From contig JAFVPD010000013.1 of assembly GCA_017505535.1 (NCBI GenBank), positions 21,271 to 85,270 of the forward strand: a stretch of DNA of 64,000 bases, given 5' to 3'. A model generated the notes under the pieces. The model worked only from the letters and a program-made list of their open reading frames with translations. It made no database searches and was not told where the DNA came from. Source of the stretch: Muribaculaceae bacterium. GTDB lineage: Bacteria > Bacteroidota > Bacteroidia > Bacteroidales > Muribaculaceae. Numbering within the stretch: position 1 is the first letter of the stretch; the number at the start of each line of letters is the position of its first letter. Shown piece by piece: positions 43,871-53,523 of this stretch. Both the position numbers and the translations under genes were made by a program.

Positions 43871-46403
43871 TGTTATCGCCCTCTACTCGTGTTTTACAAC
43901 AGAAAAGCAAAGCAACAAGCAAAGATATAAATATGAGGATAATTGCACACTTTGCAATGGTTACTGTTACTTTAACCGAATCGGGGTCAAATTTCATCTC
44001 AATAGAATGCGTTCCCGCAGGCACTTTCAAAGCTCGTAACAAATAGTTCACACGACCCAATTCAACCGGAGTGCCGTCTATTGTAGCTTTCCAACCCCAA
44101 GGGAAGTAAACTTCAGAGAATACGGCCAATCCTCCATTTTTAGTTGACGCATGATATGTGAGACAATTAGGTTTGTAGCTGGTTTCAAAGATAGTGTCGC
44201 CCTCAGCCACTTGCGGAACGACATCACCGAGAATATCGCGGAATTGTTCATCGGCAACCGCTGTTATTGATGGATTTATTGAATCCAACGCAGCCATCTC
44301 AGCATCGGCGTCTTGAGCATAGATTATATTGTCAACCCACCATGCATTTCCCAAAGCATTAGGATTGGGTATCACCGTATTTGCATCTCTTATTATATAC
44401 TTAGTGTTGAGCATATTCAATACATTGAAATCGGCCGGGCTCTTCAATTGTCCCAAGTGGCGATTAATCATGTCTTGATAGCGAGTGAGCTTGGCAGCAT
44501 GATACCCACCAACCATTTTGTGGTGATAAGATGGAGCAGGCGAAGAGAATCGTTGCAAGTCAATGACTCGATAGTTCATTGCAGTATCGGCAAGAATAGC
44601 CTTGTCCGACTCTCTCAAAGGGAATGCCTCGGTGCGAGTTATTTCGGGAGTGCAGAAACTTTCATGATCAAGGTAACGCTTGTTGACAGTGTATAAATCG
44701 GCAAGAACAATTAATCCAACGATGGTACACATTCCCCATTTCGGCATTTTACCTTTCATGAACATCGCAACTGCTATACCTGCCACAACGATGAAGAACA
44801 AACTGCGCAACGCATCGCTACGTATCATTCCATATCGCAACGATTCCACCATTCCAAACAATTCAGGCATCTGCTTGTCATATCCTTGTGCCAAATATTC
44901 CATTTCGCCCTCTCCAAGGTAAGAGCCAAATACACCTGGACAAACGACACCCGCCAAACAGAATAACACCGCAACTCCCCATGCCACATAAAACGCTTTG
45001 CGATAGCGCACCCATGGGGTTGACGTGTTAACGAGTTTACACATTGCCAAGATTGCGAGCAACGGAATAGTAAATTCGGCAATAACAAGAATACTCTCTA
45101 CCGTGCGGAATTTACTATATAATGGGAAGTAGTCAATAAATAACTCTGATAGCCACCCACAATATCGTCCCCATGACAATAATATTGATAACGCAGTCAT
45201 TGATATAAGCGCCCAAGCAATCGGGCCTTTAACAATGATGCACCCAAGCAAAAACAATGCAACAATTACGGCACCAACATATACCGGGCCATTGGTTCCC
45301 TCGGGAGCACCAAAATACTGTGAAAATGCTTGCAAATTGGCTGCATCATTATAGCCAATTCTGGATTCGGCGACGGCAGCCTTAGCCTCGGGCAAATCGG
45401 CCAAGGTCAATGGTTTATGATGGCCTTTTTCGGGCTTTACCGTTGCGCCTCCCTTTACATTGGGAATGAGTAACGAGAATGTTTCTGATGGTGTATAACT
45501 ATACTGTAATATATAGTCTTTATCAAGACCCTTTGTGGCATTTGTTCCATCACTCGAAGATGAGAGTTCGGAATGTTGCCCACGCATGGTTTCTTTGGAG
45601 TATTCATAAGTGTTGTACAAGTTAGGCAAATTGGCCCCTACGGCAAGCACAGCTGCAACAACAAGCGAAGCCGTCGCAATTGTCCATTGGCGCATCTTTT
45701 TATTGCGCACAGCCGCAACCAAAAATCCTATCACAAGAGCCGCAATTACAATCAAGAAGTAGTAGGACATTTGAAGGTGATTACTCGAAATCTGCATCAT
45801 TGCAAAAAGCGCGGCAAGCACTCCTCCCATTAAATATCTACCTCTATAACAGAGCACAATTCCGGCAATGGTTGGCGGGATATAGGCAAGTGTTACATAT
45901 TTCCAAATGTGTCCGGCACCAATAAGAATTATGAAATAGGACGAAAAACCCCATGCGATTGCACCTATTAAAGCTAAATACCATTTCGTTCGGAACGCAA
46001 GTAGCATAATGAAAAAACCAATCATCATCATAAACAACAGATTGGCAGGAACCGGGAGCCACAACCCCAACACATCGCCCACCCACGACATCAAATCATT
46101 TGATTCATAATAGGGAGAAATCTGGAACGTGGGCATTCCTGAAAACAACGAATTGGTCCACAACGTTCTTTCGCCTGTTGCCTCATAATATTCTTTGGCT
46201 TCCTGACCATTGGCACTACCTTGCAATGTGTCATATTGACGAAGTTCATTGCCCACTATTGCATCGGGATAAAAGTACATCACTGAGATGATTGCCATCA
46301 CAACTACCGATAGCACAAAACCCAATATTTGACCTTTTCCGGCTCCATTCAGCCATTCTTTCCAAGACTGAAGGAATCCTACAGTTCGTTGATTTTCTTT
46401 CAT
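43854..46403 (-). CDS. YfhO-family membrane protein
   Basis: An 849-residue protein with about 13 membrane helices in the first ~530 residues and near the C-terminus, and a soluble extracytoplasmic domain between. The early acidic loop GLPTFQISPYYESNDLMSW-like region and WNSLFSGMPT context match the YfhO family, which is GT-C-like and handles sugar modification of envelope polymers such as lipoteichoic acid in Firmicutes. The C-terminal region has GWKATIDGTPVELGRVNYL, also family-typical. It heads a yfhO, methyltransferase-like, xerD run. Substrate unknown. Confidence 0.85.
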   Translation of the reverse strand: MKENQRTVGFLQSWKEWLNGAGKGQILGFVLSVVVMAIISVMYFYPDAIVGNELRQYDTLQGSANGQEAKEYYEATGERTLWTNSLFSGMPTFQISPYYESNDLMSWVGDVLGLWLPVPANLLFMMMIGFFIMLLAFRTKWYLALIGAIAWGFSSYFIILIGAGHIWKYVTLAYIPPTIAGIVLCYRGRYLMGGVLAALFAMMQISSNHLQMSYYFLIVIAALVIGFLVAAVRNKKMRQWTIATASLVVAAVLAVGANLPNLYNTYEYSKETMRGQHSELSSSSDGTNATKGLDKDYILQYSYTPSETFSLLIPNVKGGATVKPEKGHHKPLTLADLPEAKAAVAESRIGYNDAANLQAFSQYFGAPEGTNGPVYVGAVIVALFLLGCIIVKGPIAWALISMTALSILLSWGRYCGWLSELFIDYFPLYSKFRTVESILVIAEFTIPLLAILAMCKLVNTSTPWVRYRKAFYVAWGVAVLFCLAGVVCPGVFGSYLGEGEMEYLAQGYDKQMPELFGMVESLRYGMIRSDALRSLFFIVVAGIAVAMFMKGKMPKWGMCTIVGLIVLADLYTVNKRYLDHESFCTPEITRTEAFPLRESDKAILADTAMNYRVIDLQRFSSPAPSYHHKMVGGYHAAKLTRYQDMINRHLGQLKSPADFNVLNMLNTKYIIRDANTVIPNPNALGNAWWVDNIIYAQDADAEMAALDSINPSITAVADEQFRDILGDVVPQVAEGDTIFETSYKPNCLTYHASTKNGGLAVFSEVYFPWGWKATIDGTPVELGRVNYLLRALKVPAGTHSIEMKFDPDSVKVTVTIAKCAIILIFISLLVALLFCCKTRVEGDNNDESI

Positions 46404-46509
46404 AAATTCTCTCTTTGTTTCCTTAAATAAATTGTAAAGCTACAAAAATCTCTTGAATTAATGAGCCTGTTTGCTCTGTTTTGTCGTAATTTATTGCAAC
46501 AATCAATAA

Positions 46510-47247
46510 TTATGACGCTCCACTTAACCGGGCTATCTTTGCATTGATAAAAGGAGTTGCTTTGATTTTGCGAGCTCGTTGGAGATACTTTAAAGCCTCT
46601 TTTCGAGCCGCGTCACTCTCGTTTGCGACTGAATCGTAGTACAAGCCCAATCGCAACAACGCATCATAGTTGTTGGGCGAAATTTCCAATATGCGTCTAT
46701 ACGTGTCAACTGATTCGGCATATTGCCCGTTGAGCATATACCCTTGAGCGAGTATCGATAAAAATCCCTCATCATTGGGCAATCCCGAGAGCATTCGCTT
46801 GCTATAGTCTATCATCTTTGGCGCATCATTTCGGAACACATAATAGTCCAACAGATATCTGTCGGCCGAACGAGTGAGCCAAGGCTCTGCTCGCTTTATG
46901 ACATTTAGGAATTGCTCATACAGAGTTCCTTCCTTTACTTGAAAGCTCAAACGCTTGACTCCTTTAAAAATTGAATCAAAAGCTATGTGAGCCTTTATTG
47001 ATTGTCGCATGAGTCGGATTTGCGATAGAGTGTCGGATTGCATTCCGGCCGACACTATTGCATGACAATAGGTGTCAACAACTTTAGGTTGTTGCTCTAT
47101 CATGAGATCATACATCGCCGAAGCACTCGCCCATTCCTGTTGGTCAAAAAACCGTTCAGACCGAGAGCGCAACACCTCATAGTCGGCACTCCTCATCTCT
47201 GCTACAATTCCCACAAGCAGAGCAACCAAGATTACTCTCAGTTGCAT
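46510..47247 (-). CDS. Exported TPR protein
   Basis: With the ATG at 47247 the protein has 245 residues and a signal peptide (MQLRVILVALLVGIVAEMRS). An upstream in-frame TTG at 47292 gives a charged extension and is less likely. Helical repeats follow, with clear TPR-like pairs near the C-terminus (GYMLNGQYAESVDTYRRILE and NYDALLRLGLYYDSVANESD). It is a probable periplasmic scaffold. It follows manC at a gap of about 48 bp and may be co-transcribed with it. Confidence 0.75.
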   Translation of the reverse strand: MQLRVILVALLVGIVAEMRSADYEVLRSRSERFFDQQEWASASAMYDLMIEQQPKVVDTYCHAIVSAGMQSDTLSQIRLMRQSIKAHIAFDSIFKGVKRLSFQVKEGTLYEQFLNVIKRAEPWLTRSADRYLLDYYVFRNDAPKMIDYSKRMLSGLPNDEGFLSILAQGYMLNGQYAESVDTYRRILEISPNNYDALLRLGLYYDSVANESDAARKEALKYLQRARKIKATPFINAKIARLSGAS

Positions 47248-47295
47248 ATTCCTAATTTTTCTACCAATCTTTGACACCCCTTGTTCTATCAAATG

Positions 47296-48378
47296 CTACT
47301 GGTATTTATCGCCAAAATTCACCTTGGCATCATTAACCATCTGTTTGATGCGCTGTTCCTCACTTTTGGGACAAACCAACAATACATCACCGGCATCGGC
47401 TATGATGTAATCGTTCAAGCCTGAAACAACGACCAATTTGTCACCTTTAACGGCAAATATATTCCCTTTAGAATTATAGGCCAATACGCTACAATTTTGG
47501 GTCACATTGCCTTCTCGGTTTTTGGGTGAATTATCATATAATGCACTCCATGTTCCAAGATCGTTCCAGCCAAGGTTTACTCGCTCAACAAAGACGTTGG
47601 ACGCTTTCTCCATGATGGCAAAGTCTATCGAGATGCTCATACAACCGGGAAATTCTTGCTCGATAAATTCCATCTCACAATCGGTACCGAAACAATCTTG
47701 TCCGGCATCAAATACGGTTGCAATATCGGGAGCATAACGATGTAACGCATCAATTACGGTTTGGGCTTTCCACATGAAAATTCCCGAGTTCCAGAAAAAT
47801 TCGCCACTGGCCAAGAACACCTTAGCCAATTCAAGATTGGGCTTCTCGGTAAACGTTTTCACTTTTGAAATTGTCTCATCGACAGCCGACCCAATCTGTA
47901 TATATCCATATCCCGTCTCGGGACGAGTGGGCTCGATTCCCAATGTCAACAATGCATCATTTTGTTCTACAAATTCAAAACCTTTTGTCACACATTGCTG
48001 GAATGCTTGTTGACGTGTTATCAAATGGTCGCTCGGTGTAACAATCATACTGGCTTGAGGATCTCGCGCCGCAATATGATAGGCCGCCCACGCAATGCAA
48101 GGAGCAGTGTTGCGACGTGCCGGCTCAAGAAGAATTTGATCGTCACGCAAATCAGGCAATTGTTCCTTTACAAGTGGGGCATACAATGCATTTGTTACTA
48201 TAACTATATTTTCGGCAGGCACTATCGGAAGAATTCGGTCGTAACTCATCTGCAACAACGAACGTCCAGTGCCAAAAAAATCGATGAACTGCTTTGGGCG
48301 GTCGGCTCTACTATATGGCCAAAAACGGCTCCCGATACCTCCGCACATTATCACGCAATAACGATGATTGTCAATCAT
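47296..48378 (-). CDS. manC: Mannose-1-phosphate guanylyltransferase
   Basis: Makes GDP-mannose from mannose-1-phosphate and GTP for surface glycans. The 360-residue protein carries the nucleotidyltransferase signature MCGGIGSRFWPYSRADRPKQF at residues ~11-30, the metal-binding VTPSDHLI near 118, and FTEKPNLELAK near 177. It lacks the fused phosphomannose isomerase domain of bifunctional ManC/AlgA proteins, as is common in Bacteroidota. GDP-mannose could feed the glycosyltransferase-like DUF2723 or YfhO proteins in the window, but they are not linked genes. Confidence 0.92.
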   Translation of the reverse strand: MIDNHRYCVIMCGGIGSRFWPYSRADRPKQFIDFFGTGRSLLQMSYDRILPIVPAENIVIVTNALYAPLVKEQLPDLRDDQILLEPARRNTAPCIAWAAYHIAARDPQASMIVTPSDHLITRQQAFQQCVTKGFEFVEQNDALLTLGIEPTRPETGYGYIQIGSAVDETISKVKTFTEKPNLELAKVFLASGEFFWNSGIFMWKAQTVIDALHRYAPDIATVFDAGQDCFGTDCEMEFIEQEFPGCMSISIDFAIMEKASNVFVERVNLGWNDLGTWSALYDNSPKNREGNVTQNCSVLAYNSKGNIFAVKGDKLVVVSGLNDYIIADAGDVLLVCPKSEEQRIKQMVNDAKVNFGDKYQ

Positions 48379-48494
48379 AATATTTGTAGTTTTTAATGGT
48401 GTTGCTAAATTACGTATTATCTTTTAAAAAACCTACTTTTTTAGACAATTCTCACACAATTTTTGACTTTAAGAGAGATTTGGCTCCCTTTTTT

Positions 48495-48525
48495 TTGGCA
48501 TACTCGCATAAACACGTTATTTTTG
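48495..48525 (+). promoter_or_regulatory. Promoter of pyrH-frr
   Basis: TTG (48495-48497), 20 bp, TATTTTTG (48518-48525), about 40 bp before the pyrH ATG. Confidence 0.75.
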
Positions 48526-48564
48526 TCATTGGTAAATGAGAATTTAAATTACATACCCTAAAAT

Positions 48565-49278
48565 ATGAGAACAAAATATAATCGCATTTTGCTTAAACTG
48601 AGTGGTGAGTCTCTCATGGGCGAACAAGGTCATGGTATTGACACAAAACGCTTGGGAGAATATGCTATGCAGATTAAAGAAATCGCCCAATCAGGGGTGG
48701 AAGTTGCCATCGTTATTGGAGGCGGAAATATATTTCGTGGTTTGTCGGGAGCATCAAAAGGATTTGACCGCGTGAAAGGCGACCAAATGGGAATGCTTGC
48801 GACTGTCATTAACTCGTTGGCCCTCAGCTCGGCCCTCGAAGCTGCCGGACAACCGGCTAAAGTGTTCACTGCTATAAATATGTTCCCTATTGGCGAACAT
48901 TATAGCAAATGGAAAGCTATCGAGGCACTCAAAAACGGATATGTTTCAATTCTTGCCGGTGGCACAGGAAATCCATTTTTCACCACCGATACAGGCTCGG
49001 CCCTTCGTGGTATTGAGGTGGAAGCCGACGTTATGCTCAAAGGCACCCGCGTAGATGGAATATACACTGCCGACCCCGAAAAAGACCCTTCGGCAACAAA
49101 ATTCACCGAAATAACCTACGACGAGGTATATACTCGCGGCCTTAAGGTGATGGACTTGACGGCAACTGCTCTTTGCAAAGAGAACCACCTTCCAATTATC
49201 GTGTTCAATATGGATATCGTTGGGAACCTTCGAAAAGTAGTAATTGAAGGTGAACCCATTGGAACTCTCGTTTATTAA
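48565..49278 (+). CDS. pyrH: UMP kinase
   Basis: Converts UMP to UDP with ATP; a hexameric amino-acid-kinase-fold enzyme. The 237-residue protein starts with ILLKLSGESLMGEQGHGID and has IVIGGGNIFRG near 50, GTGNPFFTTDTGSALRGIE near 132 and KGTRVDGIYTADPEKDP near 158, all diagnostic. It is 34 bp before frr, the classic pyrH-frr order. Confidence 0.97.
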   Translation: MRTKYNRILLKLSGESLMGEQGHGIDTKRLGEYAMQIKEIAQSGVEVAIVIGGGNIFRGLSGASKGFDRVKGDQMGMLATVINSLALSSALEAAGQPAKVFTAINMFPIGEHYSKWKAIEALKNGYVSILAGGTGNPFFTTDTGSALRGIEVEADVMLKGTRVDGIYTADPEKDPSATKFTEITYDEVYTRGLKVMDLTATALCKENHLPIIVFNMDIVGNLRKVVIEGEPIGTLVY

Positions 49279-49312
49279 CTTTGATATAAAACTTAAATAA
49301 AAATAATAACAT

Positions 49313-49870
49313 ATGGAACTTAAAGATTATTTAAATCCCGCAGAAGAAAAAATGGAACTTGCGGTTGATTATCTTGATGAAACTCTCGCTCGAATTCGCG
49401 CAGGTAAAGCCAACGCAAAAATTCTTGAAGGCATCAGAGTTGAGTACTATGGAAGTGCTGTTCCTATCTCAAACGTGGCAAACGTTTCTGTGCCCGACGC
49501 TCGCACAATTGCCATCACTCCATGGGAAAAATCAATGTTCAAAGAAATCGAAAAAGCTATCATTAACTCAGAATTGGGTATTACGCCAGAAAACAATGGC
49601 GAAATTATACGCCTCACTATTCCCCCATTGACTGAGGACCGCCGTAAATCTCTTGTAAAGCAATGCAAAGGCGAAGCCGAAAATGCAAAAGTATCGGTGC
49701 GCAACGCACGTCGCGATGCAATCGAAGGATTGAAGAAAGCGGTTAAAAATGGCATGCCCGAAGATGTTCAGAAAGATGGTGAAGAAAAAGTTCAAAAACT
49801 TCACGATAAATATCTGAAACGTATTGACGAAATTTTCTCAGCTAAGGAAAAAGAAATCCTCACTGTGTAA
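49313..49870 (+). CDS. frr: Ribosome recycling factor
   Basis: Releases ribosomes from mRNA after termination together with EF-G. The 185-residue length is standard. Motifs include the [20 protein letters not shown] segment near residue 31, [11 protein letters not shown] near 67 and [17 protein letters not shown] near 105, followed by the VRNARRDA helix. It follows pyrH. Confidence 0.97.
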   Translation: MELKDYLNPAEEKMELAVDYLDETLARIRAGKANAKILEGIRVEYYGSAVPISNVANVSVPDARTIAITPWEKSMFKEIEKAIINSELGITPENNGEIIRLTIPPLTEDRRKSLVKQCKGEAENAKVSVRNARRDAIEGLKKAVKNGMPEDVQKDGEEKVQKLHDKYLKRIDEIFSAKEKEILTV

Positions 49871-49892
49871 AATCATCACACTATTACAACAT

Positions 49893-49934
49893 AACAGAGG
49901 CTACATCGTCGCGCTTGACTTTGTAGCCTCTGTT
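49893..49934. terminator. Bidirectional terminator between frr and pldA
   Basis: A perfect 12-bp stem AACAGAGGCTAC (49893-49904) with its complement (49923-49934), 18-base loop, between two convergent genes. The T run after it is weak, so efficiency may be low. Confidence 0.65.
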
Positions 49935-49956
49935 GTATCTTGAGCCAAATAGTCGG

Positions 49957-50802
49957 CTAAAATTCACTAAATAACTTGGGCGTTATCACAATGCCGGCAC
50001 GCACCATCGATGAGTGTCGCTTGTAGTTAAACAATCCTTCACCATAGCCGCAATAATATTGCAAGAACAGATGCTGATTTGACCGTTTTGAAAAACGATA
50101 GGTTATCTCTGTTTGTATGTTATAATTGAGATTCCACCCTTTGCGCTTTGTCAAATTAAACGCAAAGCCCAATTTTTCGTTGACTGAGGTAAATGATGCT
50201 CCCACTTGAAATATTCCCACATAGTCAAGCAAATCCTTGTTGTGTTTTCCGTCAATAATGGGTATCCAGAATTTTCCATGTACAATCATGTGAGGGTCAA
50301 CCACAATGTTAGCGCCAAAAGAAACTCTCTCCCATGAACGTGAGTTGATAGAATCTTTCCCATTGCTCTCATGTTCAAATTGGACAGTGAGATTCCCTAT
50401 AAACCTATCTCTAACAAATAACGGCTTGGCAATTCCAATACCGGGGTTAAAGTTCATATCGGTCATTGGCATTGAATCGTCAAGAACTGACCAGAATATC
50501 TTTTGAGTATAAAACAGGTACAAATAGGTGTGCCATGGCAAGACAGTCTTTGTGAGTCGCTGTGAAATAGAAATTTGGAATTTCACATCACTATTTTCTA
50601 CCGTGGGACGATGGCTTGTTGGAATCCCAAAGATGAAGTAATTATCCTTGTAAAGACCAAACGATGGACGACGATCAAAATCACTCAGCAAGCTATCTAT
50701 ATCATAGGTATCACCATGTGTAGCCACAATTTGGGCACCGGCACCAAATGATGCTACCACCAAAAATATTGCTGATAATATTACACCTCTAAGTTTTCTC
50801 AT
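49957..50802 (-). CDS. pldA: Outer-membrane phospholipase A
   Basis: A 281-residue outer-membrane barrel with signal peptide MRKLRGVILSAIFLVVASFGAGA. The catalytic segment FEHESNGKDSINSRSWERV near residue 140-160 matches the OMPLA pattern His-x-Ser-Asn-Gly followed by SRSW, giving the His/Ser/Asn site. Aromatic strands such as LPWHTYLYLFYTQKIFW and HLFLQYYCGYGEGLF fit a 12-stranded barrel. It hydrolyses phospholipids that reach the outer leaflet, helping maintain lipid asymmetry. Convergent with frr; own -7 box. Confidence 0.9.
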   Translation of the reverse strand: MRKLRGVILSAIFLVVASFGAGAQIVATHGDTYDIDSLLSDFDRRPSFGLYKDNYFIFGIPTSHRPTVENSDVKFQISISQRLTKTVLPWHTYLYLFYTQKIFWSVLDDSMPMTDMNFNPGIGIAKPLFVRDRFIGNLTVQFEHESNGKDSINSRSWERVSFGANIVVDPHMIVHGKFWIPIIDGKHNKDLLDYVGIFQVGASFTSVNEKLGFAFNLTKRKGWNLNYNIQTEITYRFSKRSNQHLFLQYYCGYGEGLFNYKRHSSMVRAGIVITPKLFSEF

Positions 50803-50818
50803 AAGATATTTCGTGGTG

Positions 50819-50826
50819 CAAAGGTA
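50819..50826 (-). promoter_or_regulatory. -7 box of pldA
   Basis: Minus-strand TACCTTTG 17 bp before the pldA ATG. No good TTG at the -33 position. It is divergent from the promoter at 50892-50922. Confidence 0.55.
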
Positions 50827-50891
50827 GAAAGAATTAACTACTCCATAGTATTAGAAAAGTATAATTTTCTGTCCCATAACTCCGATTTTTC

Positions 50892-50922
50892 TTGGCAGGG
50901 TGGATAGATATGTTTAACTTTG
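50892..50922 (+). promoter_or_regulatory. Promoter of the thioredoxin-like lipoprotein and yifB
   Basis: TTG (50892-50894), 20 bp, TAACTTTG (50915-50922). Transcription would start near 50929. That rules out in-frame starts before this point (TTG at 50892, ATG at 50910) and sets the GTG at 50943 as start of the following gene. Confidence 0.78.
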
Positions 50923-50942
50923 TGCAGATAACTTCTAAAATC

Positions 50943-51959
50943 GTGAAAATATATAGTTTACTTATAGGCATTTTGATGGCATTTATATTGTCATCGTGTG
51001 GCGACGACTCTCAGTTTCGTGTCGCCGGAGAGATTAAAAACATGGGTACGCAGAATATTCGCGTTATTTATGTGAGTAATGGTGCTGTTAAGAGCCTCAC
51101 CTCGACTGTTATAGATGGGAAGTTCTCGTTTGTTGGCTATTCTCCCGAATTGACCATCGTGAGATTATTCTCCAACAATAAAACTCCTTTGGGAACTCTG
51201 GTTGTAAAAAACGGCGAAACCATTGACTGCACTATACACAACGGAGATCGATACAACGCCAAAATGGAAGGGAGCGATTTGATGGCGCAATGGTCTGATT
51301 TTATTGCCCAAAATGCCCAAATTCTATCCTCCGACGATATTGAAAGTCGCAATCAAGAAATTGCAAAATATGTCGCTAAAAATCCATCAAAATTATTATC
51401 TACCGTTTTGATGATTACTGAGTTTTATACTCCGGGCTATGAACAACTCGCCGATTCTCTCATGGCGATGATTACACCCGAAGCTCAACCTCGACACTTG
51501 ATTGATGACTATGCCTCTACATTGGCTCATATAACATCGGAAAATGCGTTAGGCAAAGTTCTCCCCATGAATCTGTATGAAAAAGGGGATTCACTGTTTA
51601 ACTTTAATGCCTCTAAGGCAAGCTATTCTGTGCTATGCTTCACAATGCCCGATGACGAATGCCGCGATTCAATCGTGCCTCTACTCAAACAATGGAATAA
51701 AACTCACAAGGACTCGCAATTGAAAATTGTTGACATCTCGCTGGCCAATGACACCTTTCAATGGAAAAAATCCATCACTACCGACTCGGCCAAATGGGCT
51801 CAATGTTGGGCATTGGGCTCTGTTCAAGCAAAGGGGATTGACCGCCTGGGCATTTCACGCATGCCATTTTTCATCGTAACCGACTCTACCGGAACTCAAC
51901 TATATCGAGGAAATTCAATCTCACAAGCGCAAGAGATTATCAACCAAAAACTGCAATAA
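50943..51959 (+). CDS. DUF4369-type thioredoxin-like lipoprotein
   Basis: With the GTG at 50943 the protein has 338 residues and a good lipoprotein signal: MKIYSLLIGILMAFILSSCG, Cys at about 19. The N-terminal domain (FRVAGEIKNMGTQNIRVIYV, LVVKNGETIDCTIHNGD) fits DUF4369, found before thioredoxin domains in Bacteroidota. The C-terminal ~130 residues are thioredoxin-like in order (YSVLCFTMPDDECRDSI, ending with RLGISRMPFFIVTDSTG), with a cis-Pro in RMPFF. The CxxC active site is absent; a single Cys in DDECRDS remains. So a redox function is doubtful. yifB follows after 3 bp. Confidence 0.78.
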   Translation: MKIYSLLIGILMAFILSSCGDDSQFRVAGEIKNMGTQNIRVIYVSNGAVKSLTSTVIDGKFSFVGYSPELTIVRLFSNNKTPLGTLVVKNGETIDCTIHNGDRYNAKMEGSDLMAQWSDFIAQNAQILSSDDIESRNQEIAKYVAKNPSKLLSTVLMITEFYTPGYEQLADSLMAMITPEAQPRHLIDDYASTLAHITSENALGKVLPMNLYEKGDSLFNFNASKASYSVLCFTMPDDECRDSIVPLLKQWNKTHKDSQLKIVDISLANDTFQWKKSITTDSAKWAQCWALGSVQAKGIDRLGISRMPFFIVTDSTGTQLYRGNSISQAQEIINQKLQ

Positions 51960-51962
51960 ATC

Positions 51963-53507
51963 ATGTTGGTAAAAGTTTATGGCGCAGCCGTTTATGGCAT
52001 TGACGCGATTCAGGTCACAATTGAAGTAGTGGTGGAAAATGGAATCTCCTATTGTATCGTGGGACTCCCCGATACCGCCGTCAAAGAAAGCCACCAACGC
52101 GTACAAGCGGCCATGAAACAATCGGCACTTGACTTCCCTCGACGCAAGGTGGTTGTAAACATGGCTCCGGCTGACGTGAAAAAAGAGGGTGCAGCCTATG
52201 ACTTACCTATCGCAATAGGGATACTTGCCGCCGACGAAAAACTCGATAGCAAAAACTTAGATAAATTCATGATAATGGGCGAGCTATCTCTCGATGGCTC
52301 GGTATTGCCCATTAAAGGCGTTCTTCCAATGGCCATCAAAGCTCGCGAACTTGGATTCAAAGGCATGATTGTGCCTCAAGCCAACGTGACCGAAGCGGCC
52401 GTTGTAAACAACCTTGACGTGTATGGCGTTGACAATCTCGCTCAAGTAGTGGCATTTTTCAACGAAACACTCATTCTGGAACCCACAGTGGTAAACACTC
52501 GTCAGGAGTTTGCCCAAGCAGTAGATTCATTTGATTGTGATTTCTCTGAGGTAAAAGGACAAGAGAACGTAAAACGCGCCTTTGAGGTTGCATGTGCCGG
52601 TGGACACAACATTCTCCTTGTGGGGCCTCCGGGGTCGGGTAAATCCATGATGGCCAAACGTTTGCCATCGATTCTACCACCTCTCACCCTCCAAGAAGCG
52701 CTTGAAACAACCAAGATTCACTCCGTGGCAGGGAAACTCAAACGAGGCTCTATGTTGATGTCGGCACGCCCGTTCCGTTCGCCTCACCACACCATTTCGC
52801 CGGTGGCGCTCGTAGGCGGAGGTAGCAACCCTATGCCGGGCGAAATCTCGCTCGCCCACAATGGCGTGCTATTTCTTGACGAGTTTCCCGAATTCAGTCG
52901 TCAAGTGCTTGAAGTGATGCGCCAGCCTCTTGAGGACCGTCACATAAACATTTCACGAGCTAAATACTCGATTGACTACCCGGCCGGGTTTATGCTTGTG
53001 GCATCAATGAACCCATGCCCGTGCGGCTACTACAACCACCCAACAAAAAACTGTATGTGTGCACCGGGACAAGTGTTGAAATATCTCAATCGCATTTCCG
53101 GCCCGCTACTCGACCGCATTGACCTGCAAGTGGAAATTTTGCCTGTGGCTTTTGACGAAATTTCGTCAACTGCACCGGGCGAAAGCAGCCAAGAGATTCG
53201 CAAACGCGTAATCGCTGCTCGCGCCATACAAAATGCACGTTTCAGCAAAGAAAAAGATGTGCACTGCAACGCTCAGATGTCATCGCGACTCATAGCAAAA
53301 TATGCCACCCCCGATGCCGAAGGGCTCAAAATATTGCGCGATGCTATGACTCGACTTGATATGTCGGCCCGTGCCTACGACCGCATTCTCAAAGTGGCTC
53401 GCACCATCGCCGACCTCGACGGCAGCGACAACGTATTAACCCATCACATCGCCGAAGCAATTAACTACCGCAACCTCGACCGTGGCTCTTGGGGCGCTAT
53501 GGGGTAA
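51963..53507 (+). CDS. comM: YifB/ComM-type AAA+ helicase (Mg-chelatase-like)
   Basis: A 514-residue protein. The N-terminal domain begins MLVKVYGAAVYGIDAIQVTI and ends with KEGAAYDLPIAIGILAA, as in ComM. Walker A is GPPGSGKSMMAKRLPSILPP near residue 220, and Walker B is VLFLDEFPEF near 300. A zinc-like segment ASMNPCPCGYYNHP near 347 is followed by GPLLDRIDLQVE. ComM acts as a hexameric helicase promoting branch migration in natural transformation. Co-transcribed with the lipoprotein gene. Bacteria without known competence also keep it. Confidence 0.92.
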   Translation: MLVKVYGAAVYGIDAIQVTIEVVVENGISYCIVGLPDTAVKESHQRVQAAMKQSALDFPRRKVVVNMAPADVKKEGAAYDLPIAIGILAADEKLDSKNLDKFMIMGELSLDGSVLPIKGVLPMAIKARELGFKGMIVPQANVTEAAVVNNLDVYGVDNLAQVVAFFNETLILEPTVVNTRQEFAQAVDSFDCDFSEVKGQENVKRAFEVACAGGHNILLVGPPGSGKSMMAKRLPSILPPLTLQEALETTKIHSVAGKLKRGSMLMSARPFRSPHHTISPVALVGGGSNPMPGEISLAHNGVLFLDEFPEFSRQVLEVMRQPLEDRHINISRAKYSIDYPAGFMLVASMNPCPCGYYNHPTKNCMCAPGQVLKYLNRISGPLLDRIDLQVEILPVAFDEISSTAPGESSQEIRKRVIAARAIQNARFSKEKDVHCNAQMSSRLIAKYATPDAEGLKILRDAMTRLDMSARAYDRILKVARTIADLDGSDNVLTHHIAEAINYRNLDRGSWGAMG

Positions 53508-53523
53508 AACGGAGAATTCAAAT

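Noticed and set aside
53482..53523. Upstream in-frame start for the AT-rich membrane protein
   Set aside because: The extension lies inside the comM coding sequence and its residues are a shifted reading of comM.
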